This document shows positions 15,591 to 23,280 of a stretch of DNA of 36,481 bases, one piece after another (positions within the stretch are counted from its first letter, which is position 1; every line of letters starts with the position of its first letter). The DNA comes from JAGQRJ01 sp041402045. GTDB taxonomy: Bacteria; Planctomycetota; J058. The translations under genes and the position numbers were made by a program. The stretch is from NCBI GenBank assembly GCA_041402045.1, contig JAWKSZ010000081.1:1-36481 (forward strand), in the 5' to 3' direction. The notes under the pieces are model-generated. The model was not told the DNA's origin and ran no database searches. It saw only the letters and a list, made by a program, of their open reading frames with translations.

Positions 15591-15606
15591 GCTCGGACCC
15601 GGGCCG

Positions 15607-16605
15607 TCACGCCGGGGACCCCGCGTCCTCGGGGGCGTTCATGTTCCAGGCGACCAGGGTCGGCGCGTCCTCGGGCTCGGCCTCGAGGGAGTCGAGGAAG
15701 GCCTCGGCGCCGTCGTAGCGGAACATGAACAGGGCCTCGGTCTTGATCTTCACGCTCGCGATCAACCAGGGGTGCGTGAAGTAGGCCTCCAGGTCGGCGG
15801 CGCCGGCCTTGCGCAGGAAGCGCCGGAACAGGAAGCGCGGGACGCGGACCGTGCGCCGCTCGCAGAGCTTGGCCAGCTGGGGGAGGGTCACGACCCCGTC
15901 CGCGGCGAGGTTGAACACCCCCACGCAGCGCGAGCGGATCAGGCGCAGGATCGCGCGCGCCGCGTCGTCCTGGTGCAGGAGCTGCAGCGCCACCGGGGTC
16001 TCGCGCGGGAGCAGCACCACCGCGGGCGAGAGGATCCGGGTGAGCAGCGTGTCCATGTCGCGTCCGACGATCATGCTCGGGCGCACGATCTGCAGGCACA
16101 CCTCGGGGTCGTGCGCCACGTAGCCGAAGACCAGGGCTTCGGCGGCCACGCGCTGCGCCGGGAGCGGCGCGGTCGCGGAGAGCAGGGCGCCCTCGTAGAG
16201 CAGGTCTTGATCGGGCGCAGGCGCGTAGACCGCGGCGCTCGAGACGTAGCTGACGACCGCGGGCTTGGAGGCCCGACAGGCCTCGAGGAAGCGCTCGGTG
16301 GAGGGCACGATCGAGGCGGGGTCGTCGTTGCCCAGCGCCCCGTTGAACTCGGCGTGGACCGCGACCCCGACCTCGTGGGAGGCGAAGTGCTCGGCGTAGC
16401 TCGCCCCCGGAGCGACCTGCACGTGGACGTAGGCTTCGGGCATGCCGGGGGGCGCCGGGCGGGTGTCGATCCCGAGGATCTTCGGGGTCCGTGGATCGTC
16501 CCCGAAGTGCTCGACGAGGAGTCGGCCGAGTCCGCGGGCGCTGCCCACGACCGCTACTGCGGTCGGGGCCCCAGGCTCCGTCGCGTCGATGCTCAGGTCG
16601 AACAC
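15607..16605 (-). CDS. NAD-dependent epimerase/dehydratase-like protein (extended SDR)
   Basis: 332 residues from GTG 16605. The Rossmann nucleotide-binding region is AVAVVGSARGLGRLLVEHFG, a variant of GxxGxxG. It is followed by VVSYVSSAAVYAPA (the SDR serine region) and IVRPSMIVGRDMDTLLTRIL. The usual Tyr-x-x-x-Lys catalytic pair is not obvious (LPAQRVAAEALVFGY), so dehydratase or epimerase activity is doubtful; it may bind NAD(P) for another purpose. The C-terminus is acidic. It ends 17 bases before the best start of the cysteine desulfurase, so the two are likely co-transcribed. Confidence 0.78.
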   Translation of the reverse strand: MFDLSIDATEPGAPTAVAVVGSARGLGRLLVEHFGDDPRTPKILGIDTRPAPPGMPEAYVHVQVAPGASYAEHFASHEVGVAVHAEFNGALGNDDPASIVPSTERFLEACRASKPAVVSYVSSAAVYAPAPDQDLLYEGALLSATAPLPAQRVAAEALVFGYVAHDPEVCLQIVRPSMIVGRDMDTLLTRILSPAVVLLPRETPVALQLLHQDDAARAILRLIRSRCVGVFNLAADGVVTLPQLAKLCERRTVRVPRFLFRRFLRKAGAADLEAYFTHPWLIASVKIKTEALFMFRYDGAEAFLDSLEAEPEDAPTLVAWNMNAPEDAGSPA

Positions 16606-16750
16606 GGCGAGATCCTACCCCAAGGGAGGGGCAGGGCGATACCGGCTCCCTGGCGAGGAGCGGCAGAAACGGAAGCGAGTCAAGGGGTTGGAGCCGAGGT
16701 CCATGGGGCCAGAACGAGCAATCCGCTCTCTCAGGCGCCTGGAAACAGAG

Positions 16751-16774
16751 GTGGCACCCGAAACCGGGTGCCAC
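16751..16774. repeat. 10-bp perfect hairpin, REP-like
   Basis: GTGGCACCCG and CGGGTGCCAC enclose the 4-base loop AAAC. Read on the minus strand the loop is GTTT and a partly T-rich tail (CTCTGTTTCC) follows. It may be a terminator for the STAS-containing transcript or one copy of a dispersed palindromic (REP-type) element. One copy in this window cannot decide. Confidence 0.6.
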
Positions 16775-16922
16775 GCTCCGTGGGTGTGTTCATACCGAAA
16801 AAGGGGGAAAGTGGGGAAAACGGTAGGCGCACACCTCTATGCTCGTCACTGGTTAGCAAGCTAGCCGAGACCATCGGGGCCGTCAAGGCACACAAAATGC
16901 CAACGCCCCTCAAGTCGCTGCG

Positions 16923-16959
16923 CGGTAAGACTTAATAAAAATAGCACCAGATCTTACCG
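16923..16959. repeat. Inverted repeat around an AT-rich core
   Basis: CGGTAAGA (16923-16930) and TCTTACCG (16952-16959) flank 21 bases that are mostly A and T (TTAATAAAAATAG). On the minus strand the core gives CTATTTTTATT, which could act as a T-run downstream of the STAS gene. It stands out in a GC-rich background and could also be a protein binding site. Confidence 0.5.
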
Positions 16960-17058
16960 GTTGGTCGGAGCCGCCCCTCGGGGCGCGTCTTCCGCCCGAA
17001 CAGGCCCCGATCTTGGACCGAACCTGGCGAATCTAGAGGAGTTAGCCGGCGTGCGCGG

Positions 17059-17784
17059 CTACGCGTAGCTCGCGACGGCTTCCTGGCGCGTCTCGAACAC
17101 CTGGAAGTGCTTGTGCAGGCCGAGCATGGTGATCACCGTGCGCGCGACGTCGCGCAGGCAGCACAGGCGAATGTCGCCGGAGACGTTGCGGGCCTTGCTC
17201 ACGTAGGAGAACAGGACGCCGACGCCGTTCGACGAGATCCAGGAGAGGTCGGCGCAGTCGATCACGATGTTCGCGTGAGCCTCGGCCAGGCAGGCCTCGA
17301 GCTCCTGGTCGAGCTGGCCGATCGTGTGTCGGTCCACGAAGCCCTGCAGCGCGAGCACCGTCGCGTTGCCCTCGCTCGAGCGCTCGACGCTGAGCTTCTT
17401 CAGCTTGCGGCTCGACGGCGTGGGGTCCGCGTCGCCGCCGCCGAACTCCTGGATCGCCGCGGACTCCGTGGGCTTGACCACGAGCAGCTTGTTGAGGTTG
17501 AGCGTCTTGAGCACGCCCTCGACCCGCTCCCCGACCTCGCAGAACTTGATGTCACCGCGCGCCTTGCGGATCCGGATGAGGTGCGACAGGAACACGCCCA
17601 TGCCGTCGCTGGACACGTTCTCGAGCTGAGAGCAGTTCACCACGAACTTCAGTCGGCCTGCGGCGGAGGAGTCGCGCAGGACCTGCTCGAGCTGGGTGCT
17701 GCTCGTCTTGTCGAGCACACCGCGCAGCGCGAGCACGTTCACGCCGTTCTCCAGCTCGCGTACGTCCACCCGGAAGTCGTTCAT
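17059..17784 (-). CDS. Tandem STAS-domain protein (anti-sigma-factor antagonist type)
   Basis: 241 residues with two STAS domains, about 3-108 and 135-240, joined by a polar linker (GGGDADPTPSSRK). Each has the serine-containing signature near a helix start: LENVSSDGMGVFLS in the first and LSWISSNGVGVLFS in the second. In SpoIIAA-like proteins the serine at this site is phosphorylated by an anti-sigma kinase and dephosphorylated by a PP2C-type phosphatase. Both sites look usable. No HATPase anti-sigma kinase is in the window, but an FHA-PP2C protein begins the gene run upstream. The gene lies 35 bases behind ybeY on the same strand. Confidence 0.88.
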   Translation of the reverse strand: MNDFRVDVRELENGVNVLALRGVLDKTSSTQLEQVLRDSSAAGRLKFVVNCSQLENVSSDGMGVFLSHLIRIRKARGDIKFCEVGERVEGVLKTLNLNKLLVVKPTESAAIQEFGGGDADPTPSSRKLKKLSVERSSEGNATVLALQGFVDRHTIGQLDQELEACLAEAHANIVIDCADLSWISSNGVGVLFSYVSKARNVSGDIRLCCLRDVARTVITMLGLHKHFQVFETRQEAVASYA

Positions 17785-17819
17785 GATCCCGTGATCCTAG
17801 CGCGCCCTGGGGGGTGGCG

Positions 17820-18266
17820 CTAGCTGCCTGGAGCGCCGCGAAACTCGCTCAGGAGCCGCTCCTGCCGGGCGTGCATGCGGGTTCGGTCCTCGGGGTCGTG
17901 GTCGTCGTAGCCGAACAGGTGCAGGATCCCGTGGACGACGTAGCGCTGCAGCTCCTCCTCGAACGGGAGCCCGCGCTCCTCGGCCTCGAGGGCCGCCGTG
18001 TCGCTCGAGACGATGACCTCTCCCAGGAGCGGCACGTGCTCGTCGGCCAGCGGGAAGCTCAACACGTCGGTCGGGCCCGGGACTCCCGAGAAGCGCTCGT
18101 GGAGCTCGCTCATGTGGGGGTCGTCCACCACCGCCAGCGAGAGCTGGCTCGTGGCGTCGCCTTCCGCGAGGAGCACGGTGTGGGCCAGGGCCTGGAGCGC
18201 CTCCAGGTCCACGCTCCGCTCCTGGAGGTCGGCCACGGCCACGCGCTCGACGCCGAGCTCGCTCAC
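17820..18266 (-). CDS. ybeY: Endoribonuclease YbeY
   Basis: 148 residues from GTG 18266, which overlaps the phoH stop by four bases (GTGA). The zinc-site signature is HGILHLFGYDDHD, with His112 and His116 and a third ligand one residue further along than in most members (YDDH instead of YDH). Upstream, GPTDVLSFPLAD and LGEVIVSSDTA are typical of the family. Known: it matures the 3' end of 16S rRNA and takes part in ribosome quality control, and the gene is usually next to phoH/ybeZ as here. Confidence 0.93.
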   Translation of the reverse strand: MSELGVERVAVADLQERSVDLEALQALAHTVLLAEGDATSQLSLAVVDDPHMSELHERFSGVPGPTDVLSFPLADEHVPLLGEVIVSSDTAALEAEERGLPFEEELQRYVVHGILHLFGYDDHDPEDRTRMHARQERLLSEFRGAPGS

Positions 18267-19195
18267 CGTCCCTCGCCCTTGCGGCCCTCGTAGGCCCGCA
18301 CGATCCGCGAGACCAGGGCGTGGCGCACCACGTCCTTCGAGGTCAGGAGCGCGAACCCGATCCCCTTGACGCCCTTGAGGATCGACTGGGCGTGCACGAG
18401 CCCGCTGGTGACCCCGGGGGGGAGGTCGACCTGGGTCACGTCGCCGGTGACCACGATCTTGCTGCCCTCGCCCATGCGGGTGAGGAACATCTTCATTTGG
18501 GCCCGGGTCGTGTTCTGGGCCTCGTCCAGGATCACGAACGCGTCGGAGAGCGTGCGGCCGCGCATGTAGGCCAGGGGCGCGACCTCGATCACCTCGCGCT
18601 CCATGTAGCGCTTGACCGTGTCGTAGTCGATCAGCGAGTAGAGCGCGTCGTAGAGCGGGCGCATGTAGGGGTTGACCTTGGCCTGGAAGTCGCCGGGGAG
18701 GTAGCCCAGCTTCTCGCCGGCCTCGACCGCGGGGCGGCAGAGCACGATTCGCCGCACGCGCCCGACCTTCAGGGCTTGCACGGCCATGAGCACCGCGAGG
18801 TAGGTCTTGCCGGTGCCCGCGGGGCCCACGGCGAACACCAGGTCGTGCTCGCGGAGCTGGGCCACGTAGCGGCGCTGGCCTTCGCTGCGCAGCTTGATCC
18901 CGTCCAGGAGCCCGAGCTCCTCCTTGGCCGGGGGCTCGCTCCCCGGCAGCGGGCGCGCCGCGTCCAGGGCCGCGAGCACTTGCTCCCGCGTCAGCTCGCC
19001 TTGCTGGCGGGCCTGGGCCAGGAGGCTCGCCAGCAGCGCGTGGGCGGCCTCGGCGTCGTCCCCGGTGCAGCTCACCTGCAGCCCGCGCACGAGGATCTGG
19101 ACCTCGAAGCGCTGGCGCACCAGGCGCAGGTTCTGGTCGTGGGGCCCGCACAGCGCGCGGGCTACGTCGAGGTTCTCGAGCTGGAGTGGGTTCAC
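18263..19195 (-). CDS. ybeZ: PhoH-family ATPase (YbeZ)
   Basis: 310 residues from GTG 19195. The P-loop GPAGTGKT lies at 124-131 and Walker B FVILDEAQN near 219. The N-terminal ~100 residues include a nucleic-acid-binding-type region (VQILVRGLQVSCTGDD) as in the longer bacterial PhoH proteins. GDVTQVDLPPG and the C-terminal SRIVRAYE are family hallmarks. Known: it pairs with YbeY in rRNA processing and RNA metabolism. Its stop overlaps ybeY by four bases, and its start is 11 bases after the cdsA stop. Confidence 0.93.
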   Translation of the reverse strand: MNPLQLENLDVARALCGPHDQNLRLVRQRFEVQILVRGLQVSCTGDDAEAAHALLASLLAQARQQGELTREQVLAALDAARPLPGSEPPAKEELGLLDGIKLRSEGQRRYVAQLREHDLVFAVGPAGTGKTYLAVLMAVQALKVGRVRRIVLCRPAVEAGEKLGYLPGDFQAKVNPYMRPLYDALYSLIDYDTVKRYMEREVIEVAPLAYMRGRTLSDAFVILDEAQNTTRAQMKMFLTRMGEGSKIVVTGDVTQVDLPPGVTSGLVHAQSILKGVKGIGFALLTSKDVVRHALVSRIVRAYEGRKGEGR

Positions 19196-19206
19196 GTGCG
19201 CACCTG

Positions 19207-20076
19207 TCAGAAGGTCACGGGGGTCCCCGGGGGAACGAAGGCGGAGAGCGCGTAGAACGTGAAGTAGATCGCGGGGGAGACGATCACCACCGAGTCGACG
19301 ATGTCCAGCACGCCGCCGAAGCCTGGGAGCAGGCTGGCGGAGTCCTTGACGTCGGCGCTGCGCTTGAAGAACGACTCGATCAGATCACCGGAGATCACCA
19401 CCAGGGAGAGCACGACGCCGACCCCCGGAGCCAGGGTCAGGGGCAGCACGCGGCCGACCGGGCTCAGCGCCGAGAACAAGACGGCGATCAGGGCTCCGCC
19501 TGCCACCGCGCCGTAGAAACCCGCGGTGGACTTGCCCGGGCTCACGCTGGGGACGAGCTTCTTCTTGCCGAAGGCCTTGCCCGCGAAGAAGGCGCAAATG
19601 TCCGTGCCCTTGGCCATGGCGATCGCGAAGAAGAACGCGCTGGGGCCGACCTCCGGGCCGAGGAAGCGCAGCTCGAGGGTGAACCCGCTGAGCAGGCCCA
19701 TGTAGACGAAGCCCAGCACCGTCAGCCCCAGGGCCTCGAAGCGCTGGGCGTTGGGCGCGCCGCGGAGCTGCCAGAAGAACAGCACGTAGAGCGAGAGCAG
19801 GCACCAGGGCACCAGCGCTCCGTGCAGGCGCGGGTCGAGCTCGTAGCCCAGCCCCAGGAGGGCCAGGTAGACCGCGCCGGCCAGGGGGAGCCCGGCGCCC
19901 GGTCGCGGCCGGGGGGCGATCATGCGCGAGAACTCGACCAGCCCCGCCGACCCCAGGGCCACGACGAGCGCGATCGCGCCGTAGCCGTGGCCCGTGAGCT
20001 TGTCCACGGTCAACAAGCCCACGATCGCCGCGATCAGGATCGCGCCGATCCACACCCGCGTGATCACCGTCGCCAC
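19207..20076 (-). CDS. cdsA: Phosphatidate cytidylyltransferase
   Basis: 289 residues from GTG 20076. The longer open frame would cover part of uppS and is rejected. Makes CDP-diacylglycerol from phosphatidate and CTP in the membrane. There are about seven or eight hydrophobic spans. The signature GDLIESFFKRSADVKDSASL followed by PGFGGVLDIVDS matches GDLxESxxKRxxxxKDxxxxxPGxGGxLDxxDS. VSPGKSTAGF corresponds to the SPKKTWEGF region. The GTG overlaps the TAG of uppS by one base (TAGTG), so the genes are coupled. Confidence 0.92.
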   Translation of the reverse strand: MATVITRVWIGAILIAAIVGLLTVDKLTGHGYGAIALVVALGSAGLVEFSRMIAPRPRPGAGLPLAGAVYLALLGLGYELDPRLHGALVPWCLLSLYVLFFWQLRGAPNAQRFEALGLTVLGFVYMGLLSGFTLELRFLGPEVGPSAFFFAIAMAKGTDICAFFAGKAFGKKKLVPSVSPGKSTAGFYGAVAGGALIAVLFSALSPVGRVLPLTLAPGVGVVLSLVVISGDLIESFFKRSADVKDSASLLPGFGGVLDIVDSVVIVSPAIYFTFYALSAFVPPGTPVTF

Positions 20077-20795
20077 TAGGCCATACCGTAGCGCCGCTCG
20101 CGGGCCGCGTAGCTCTCGAGCGCGGCGTGGAGCTGTGGCTCGCGGAACTCGGGCCAGCAGCACTCGGCCACGTAGAGCTCCGCGTAGCTGATCTGCCAGA
20201 GCAGGAAGTTGCTCAGGCGCATTTCGCCGGCGGTGCGGATCAGGAGGTCCGGGTCGCGCATGTCCGGGTCGTAGAGGAAGCGGCGCAGGTCGTCCTCCTC
20301 CAGGGCCTCCGCGGCCTCGATCCCCTGCTCCAGCGCCAGCCGCGCCACCCCCTGGGCGGCCCGCAGCAGCTCGCGCCGCGAGCCGTAGCTCAAGGCCAGG
20401 CGCAGGATCATGCCCCCGTTGTCCTTGCTCATGTCCCGGGTGCGCTCATACTCCGCGCGCACCTCTGGGGGCAGGCGATCCAGCTCGCCGACCGCGCGGA
20501 ACACGATCGAGTTGTCCATGATCTCCTCGCGCTCCTGCACGAGGAAGCGCCCCAGGAGCGCCATCAGCAGCCCGACCTCCTCGTCGGAGCGCCGCCAGTT
20601 CTCGGTGGAGAAGGCGTAGAGCGTGAGCTCCTTGATCCCCAGCCGGGCGCACTCTCGAGTCACCGCGCGCACGGACTCGGCGCCGACCTCGTGGCCGTAG
20701 AACCGCGGCTCGCCGCGCTCCTCGGCCCAGCGCCCGTTGCCGTCCATGATGATCGCCACCGACTCCGGGAGCGGCGCAGGAGCGTCTGGGCTCAA
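20076..20795 (-). CDS. uppS: Undecaprenyl diphosphate synthase (isoprenyl transferase)
   Basis: 239 residues from TTG 20795, overlapping the purA stop by four bases (TTGA). Condenses isopentenyl diphosphate units to give the lipid carrier for wall and envelope glycans. The catalytic aspartate is in IIMDGNGRWA. YAFSTENWRR, LRLALSYGSRREL and DLLIRTAGEMRLSNFLLWQI complete the family pattern, including the Arg/Ser pyrophosphate-binding residues. The unusual TTG start is supported by the overlap and by the short distance to MDGNGRW (about 19 residues). The uppS-cdsA order is conserved in many bacteria. Confidence 0.94.
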   Translation of the reverse strand: MSPDAPAPLPESVAIIMDGNGRWAEERGEPRFYGHEVGAESVRAVTRECARLGIKELTLYAFSTENWRRSDEEVGLLMALLGRFLVQEREEIMDNSIVFRAVGELDRLPPEVRAEYERTRDMSKDNGGMILRLALSYGSRRELLRAAQGVARLALEQGIEAAEALEEDDLRRFLYDPDMRDPDLLIRTAGEMRLSNFLLWQISYAELYVAECCWPEFREPQLHAALESYAARERRYGMA

Positions 20796-22084
20796 AGCAC
20801 GCCCTCGTCGAGCTGGACCAGGGCGCTGCGCTGGGGGCCGGTGGACACGTAGCTCACCTTGACGCCGAGCCGCTCCTCGACGAAGGCCACGTAGTCCAGC
20901 GCCGCCTGGGGCAGCGCCTCGCGCGTGGTCGCGCCGGCGAGGCCCTCGGCGGGGAAGCCGGGCAGGGTCTCGTAGACCGGGCGCAGGGTGTCCCAGCCCG
21001 CTTCGTCGGCGGGGAGCGTGCTCAGGCGCTGGCCGTCGCGCTCGTAGGCCACGCACACCTTGAGCTCGCCGAAGCCGCCGAGGGTGTCGAGCTTGGTCAG
21101 CACCAGGCGCGTGGTCCCGGTCAGGGCGCAGGCGTAGCCGAGCTGGACCAGGTCCAGCCAGCCCGTGCGCCGCGGGCGCCCGGTCGTCGCGCCGAACTCG
21201 TGGCCGAGCTGGCGCAGGCGCTCGCCCTGAGCGTCGTCCAGCTCGGTGGGGAACGGGCCGCGGCCGACCCGGGTGGTGTAGGCCTTGGCCACCCCGAGGA
21301 CGGTGCCCACCGCCGCGGGCGGGACGCCGGCGCCGGAGGCCACGCCGGCGGAGCTGGCGGAGCTCGAGGTCACGTAGGGGTAGGTCCCGTGGTCGAGGTC
21401 GAGCATGACCCCCTGGGCGCCCTCGAACAGCACCGACTCGCCGGCGTCGAGCGCGGCGCGCGCGATCTGGCCGCCGTCGCCGACGTAGGGGCGCAGGATC
21501 TCCGCCGCCTCGAGGATCTGCTGGTGGATCTCCTCGTAGGACAGCGGCGCGCGCTGGTAGAGGTGGTGGAGGATCGCGTTCTTCTCGTCGAGGTTCTGGC
21601 GCAGGCGCTCGGCGAAGGTCTCGGGCTGGTAGAGGTCGGCCACGCGGATCCCGGTGCGGGAGGCCTTGTCGGCGTAGCAGGGGCCGATCCCGCGCTTGGT
21701 CGTGCCGATCTGCTGCTCCGCGCGCCGGGCCTGCTCGCGGCACTCGTCGAGCGCGCGGTGGTAGGGCATGACCACGTGGGCGCGGTCCGAGAGCACGAGG
21801 CTCGAGAGGTCGACGCCGCGCGCATTGGCCTCGCTCAGCTCGCGGGTCAGGGTGACTACGTCGACCACGGTCCCGTTGCCGATCACGCAGGAGACGCCGG
21901 GGTAGAGGATCCCGGTGGGCACGTGGTGGAACACGTGCTTCTCCTCGCCCACGATCACGGTGTGACCCGCGTTGCCGCCGCCCTGGTAGCGCACCACGCA
22001 GCGCGCCTTCTTGGCGAGAGCGTCGAGGACCTTGCCCTTGCCCTCGTCCCCCCACTGCAAACCGACGATGGTCGCGCTCGGCAC
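20792..22084 (-). CDS. purA: Adenylosuccinate synthetase
   Basis: 430 residues, full length, from GTG 22084. Joins IMP and aspartate using GTP on the path to AMP. Clear motifs: IVGLQWGDEGKGKVLD (catalytic Asp), GGGNAGHTV (His), QIGTTKRGIGPCYADK, LFEGAQGVMLDLDHGTYPYV, GRGPFPTEL and TGRPRRTGW. All active-site segments are present. Its stop overlaps the uppS start by four bases. Its start lies 24 bases after the carA stop on the same strand. Confidence 0.97.
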   Translation of the reverse strand: MPSATIVGLQWGDEGKGKVLDALAKKARCVVRYQGGGNAGHTVIVGEEKHVFHHVPTGILYPGVSCVIGNGTVVDVVTLTRELSEANARGVDLSSLVLSDRAHVVMPYHRALDECREQARRAEQQIGTTKRGIGPCYADKASRTGIRVADLYQPETFAERLRQNLDEKNAILHHLYQRAPLSYEEIHQQILEAAEILRPYVGDGGQIARAALDAGESVLFEGAQGVMLDLDHGTYPYVTSSSASSAGVASGAGVPPAAVGTVLGVAKAYTTRVGRGPFPTELDDAQGERLRQLGHEFGATTGRPRRTGWLDLVQLGYACALTGTTRLVLTKLDTLGGFGELKVCVAYERDGQRLSTLPADEAGWDTLRPVYETLPGFPAEGLAGATTREALPQAALDYVAFVEERLGVKVSYVSTGPQRSALVQLDEGVL

Positions 22085-22108
22085 GCGTACCTCCTGTGGA
22101 ACCGTTCG

Positions 22109-23280
22109 CTAGGCGCGGCCCGCTGCGCTCTGCCGGCGCGCGCGGACCGCTGCGAGGAAGTCGTCGAAGAACCCGGCGGCGTCGTGGGGCCCGGGCCCCG
22201 CCTCCGGGTGGAACTGCACGGCCTGCACCGGGAGGCTCGTGTGGCGCACGCCCTCGAGCACGCCGTCGAACAGGCTCACGTGGGAGGCCTCGAGGGCGGT
22301 CCCCTCCAGGCTCTCGAGGTCGATGGCGAAGCCGTGGTTCATGCTCGTGATCAGGACCTTGCCCGTGGCGATCTCGCGCACCGGGTGATTGGCCCCGCGG
22401 TGGCCGAACTTGAGCTTGAACGCCTTGGCTCCCAGCGCCAGGCAGATCAGCTGGAACCCGAGGCACACCCCGAACACCGGGGGCCCCTCGGCCGCGATCA
22501 GGGCCTGGGCGAGCTCGATCCCGTAGCCCACCGCCGCCGGGTCGCCGGGGCCGTTCGAGAGCATGACCCCGTCGGGGTTCATGGCCAGGACCTCGGCCGC
22601 CGGGGTCTGCGCCGGGACCACGGTCACGTTCATGCCGCGCGAGGCGAGGTGCCGCAGGATGTCGTGCTTGACCCCCAGGTCCACCACGACCACGTCGCCC
22701 TGGTCGGCGGGGTAGTCGACGGGGCGGTTGTGGGGGAGGTCTCCGCGGTCCAGCCCTCGGACCAGGCGTAGGGCGCCTGGGTCGTGACCCGGCTCGCCAG
22801 GTCCAGGCCCTGCATGTGCGGCGCGCGGCGGGCCTTCTCGACCAGCGCCGCGTCGGCCTCCTCGCCGGTGGTCAGGACCCCCATTTGTGCGCCGTGGTCG
22901 CGCAGGTGCTTGGTCAGCGTGCGGGTGTCGATCTGCTCGATCCCCAACAGGCCGTGGGCCTCGAAGTACTCGGGCAGGGTCTGCCGCGCGCGCCAGTTCG
23001 AGCTGCGCCGGCTGACCTCGCGGCAGAGCATGCCCGCGGCCATGGGCTGGGTGGCCTGCGCGTCGCCGGCGTCGGCCACCCCGTAGATCCCCAGGATCGG
23101 CACGGTGAAGCACACCCCCTGCTGCAGGTAGGAGGGGTCGGTGAGCACCTCCTGGTAGCCGCAGTGCGAGGTGTTGAACACGATCTCCGCGATCACCTCG
23201 CCGGGCTGGCCGAAGGAGCGGCCGTGGAACACGGAGCCGTCCTCGAGGACGAGGCGGGCGGGGAGGGTTGGCGCGCTCAT
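22109..23280 (-). CDS. carA: Carbamoyl-phosphate synthase small subunit, with apparent frameshift
   Basis: Glutamine amidotransferase subunit that supplies ammonia for carbamoyl phosphate (pyrimidines and arginine). The N-terminal domain (LVLEDGSVFHGRSFGQPGEV, VFNTSHCGYQEVLTDPSY) is in one frame from ATG 23280. The class I amidotransferase domain is in another: VCLGFQLICLALGAK (nucleophile Cys), KFGHRGANHPV and QFHPEAGPGPHD (His/Glu). The change falls at a G5 run, 22732-22736; one more G gives a complete protein. As carA is usually essential and each half is intact, this is probably a homopolymer error. A Phe replaces the usual His in CLGHQ. The start overlaps the FHA-phosphatase stop by four bases. 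carB is not in the window. Confidence 0.93.

Larger units (their letters stand above)
16606..17058. other. Intergenic region of 453 bases, AT-richer, with two hairpins
   Basis: No gene seen; short open frames here have no family resemblance. The stretch 16780-16970 is clearly lower in GC than the rest of the window. It holds the hairpin at 16751-16774 and the inverted repeat at 16923-16959. A promoter for the epimerase gene (minus strand, start 16605) should be at its left, and a terminator for the STAS gene (stop 17059) at its right. No tRNA or rRNA signature is visible. Confidence 0.55.

Noticed and set aside
11709..16727. CCAGAACGAGC at 11709 and again at 16709 as a dispersed repeat
   Set aside because: An 11-base match in sequence with this composition may be chance, and the surrounding bases differ.
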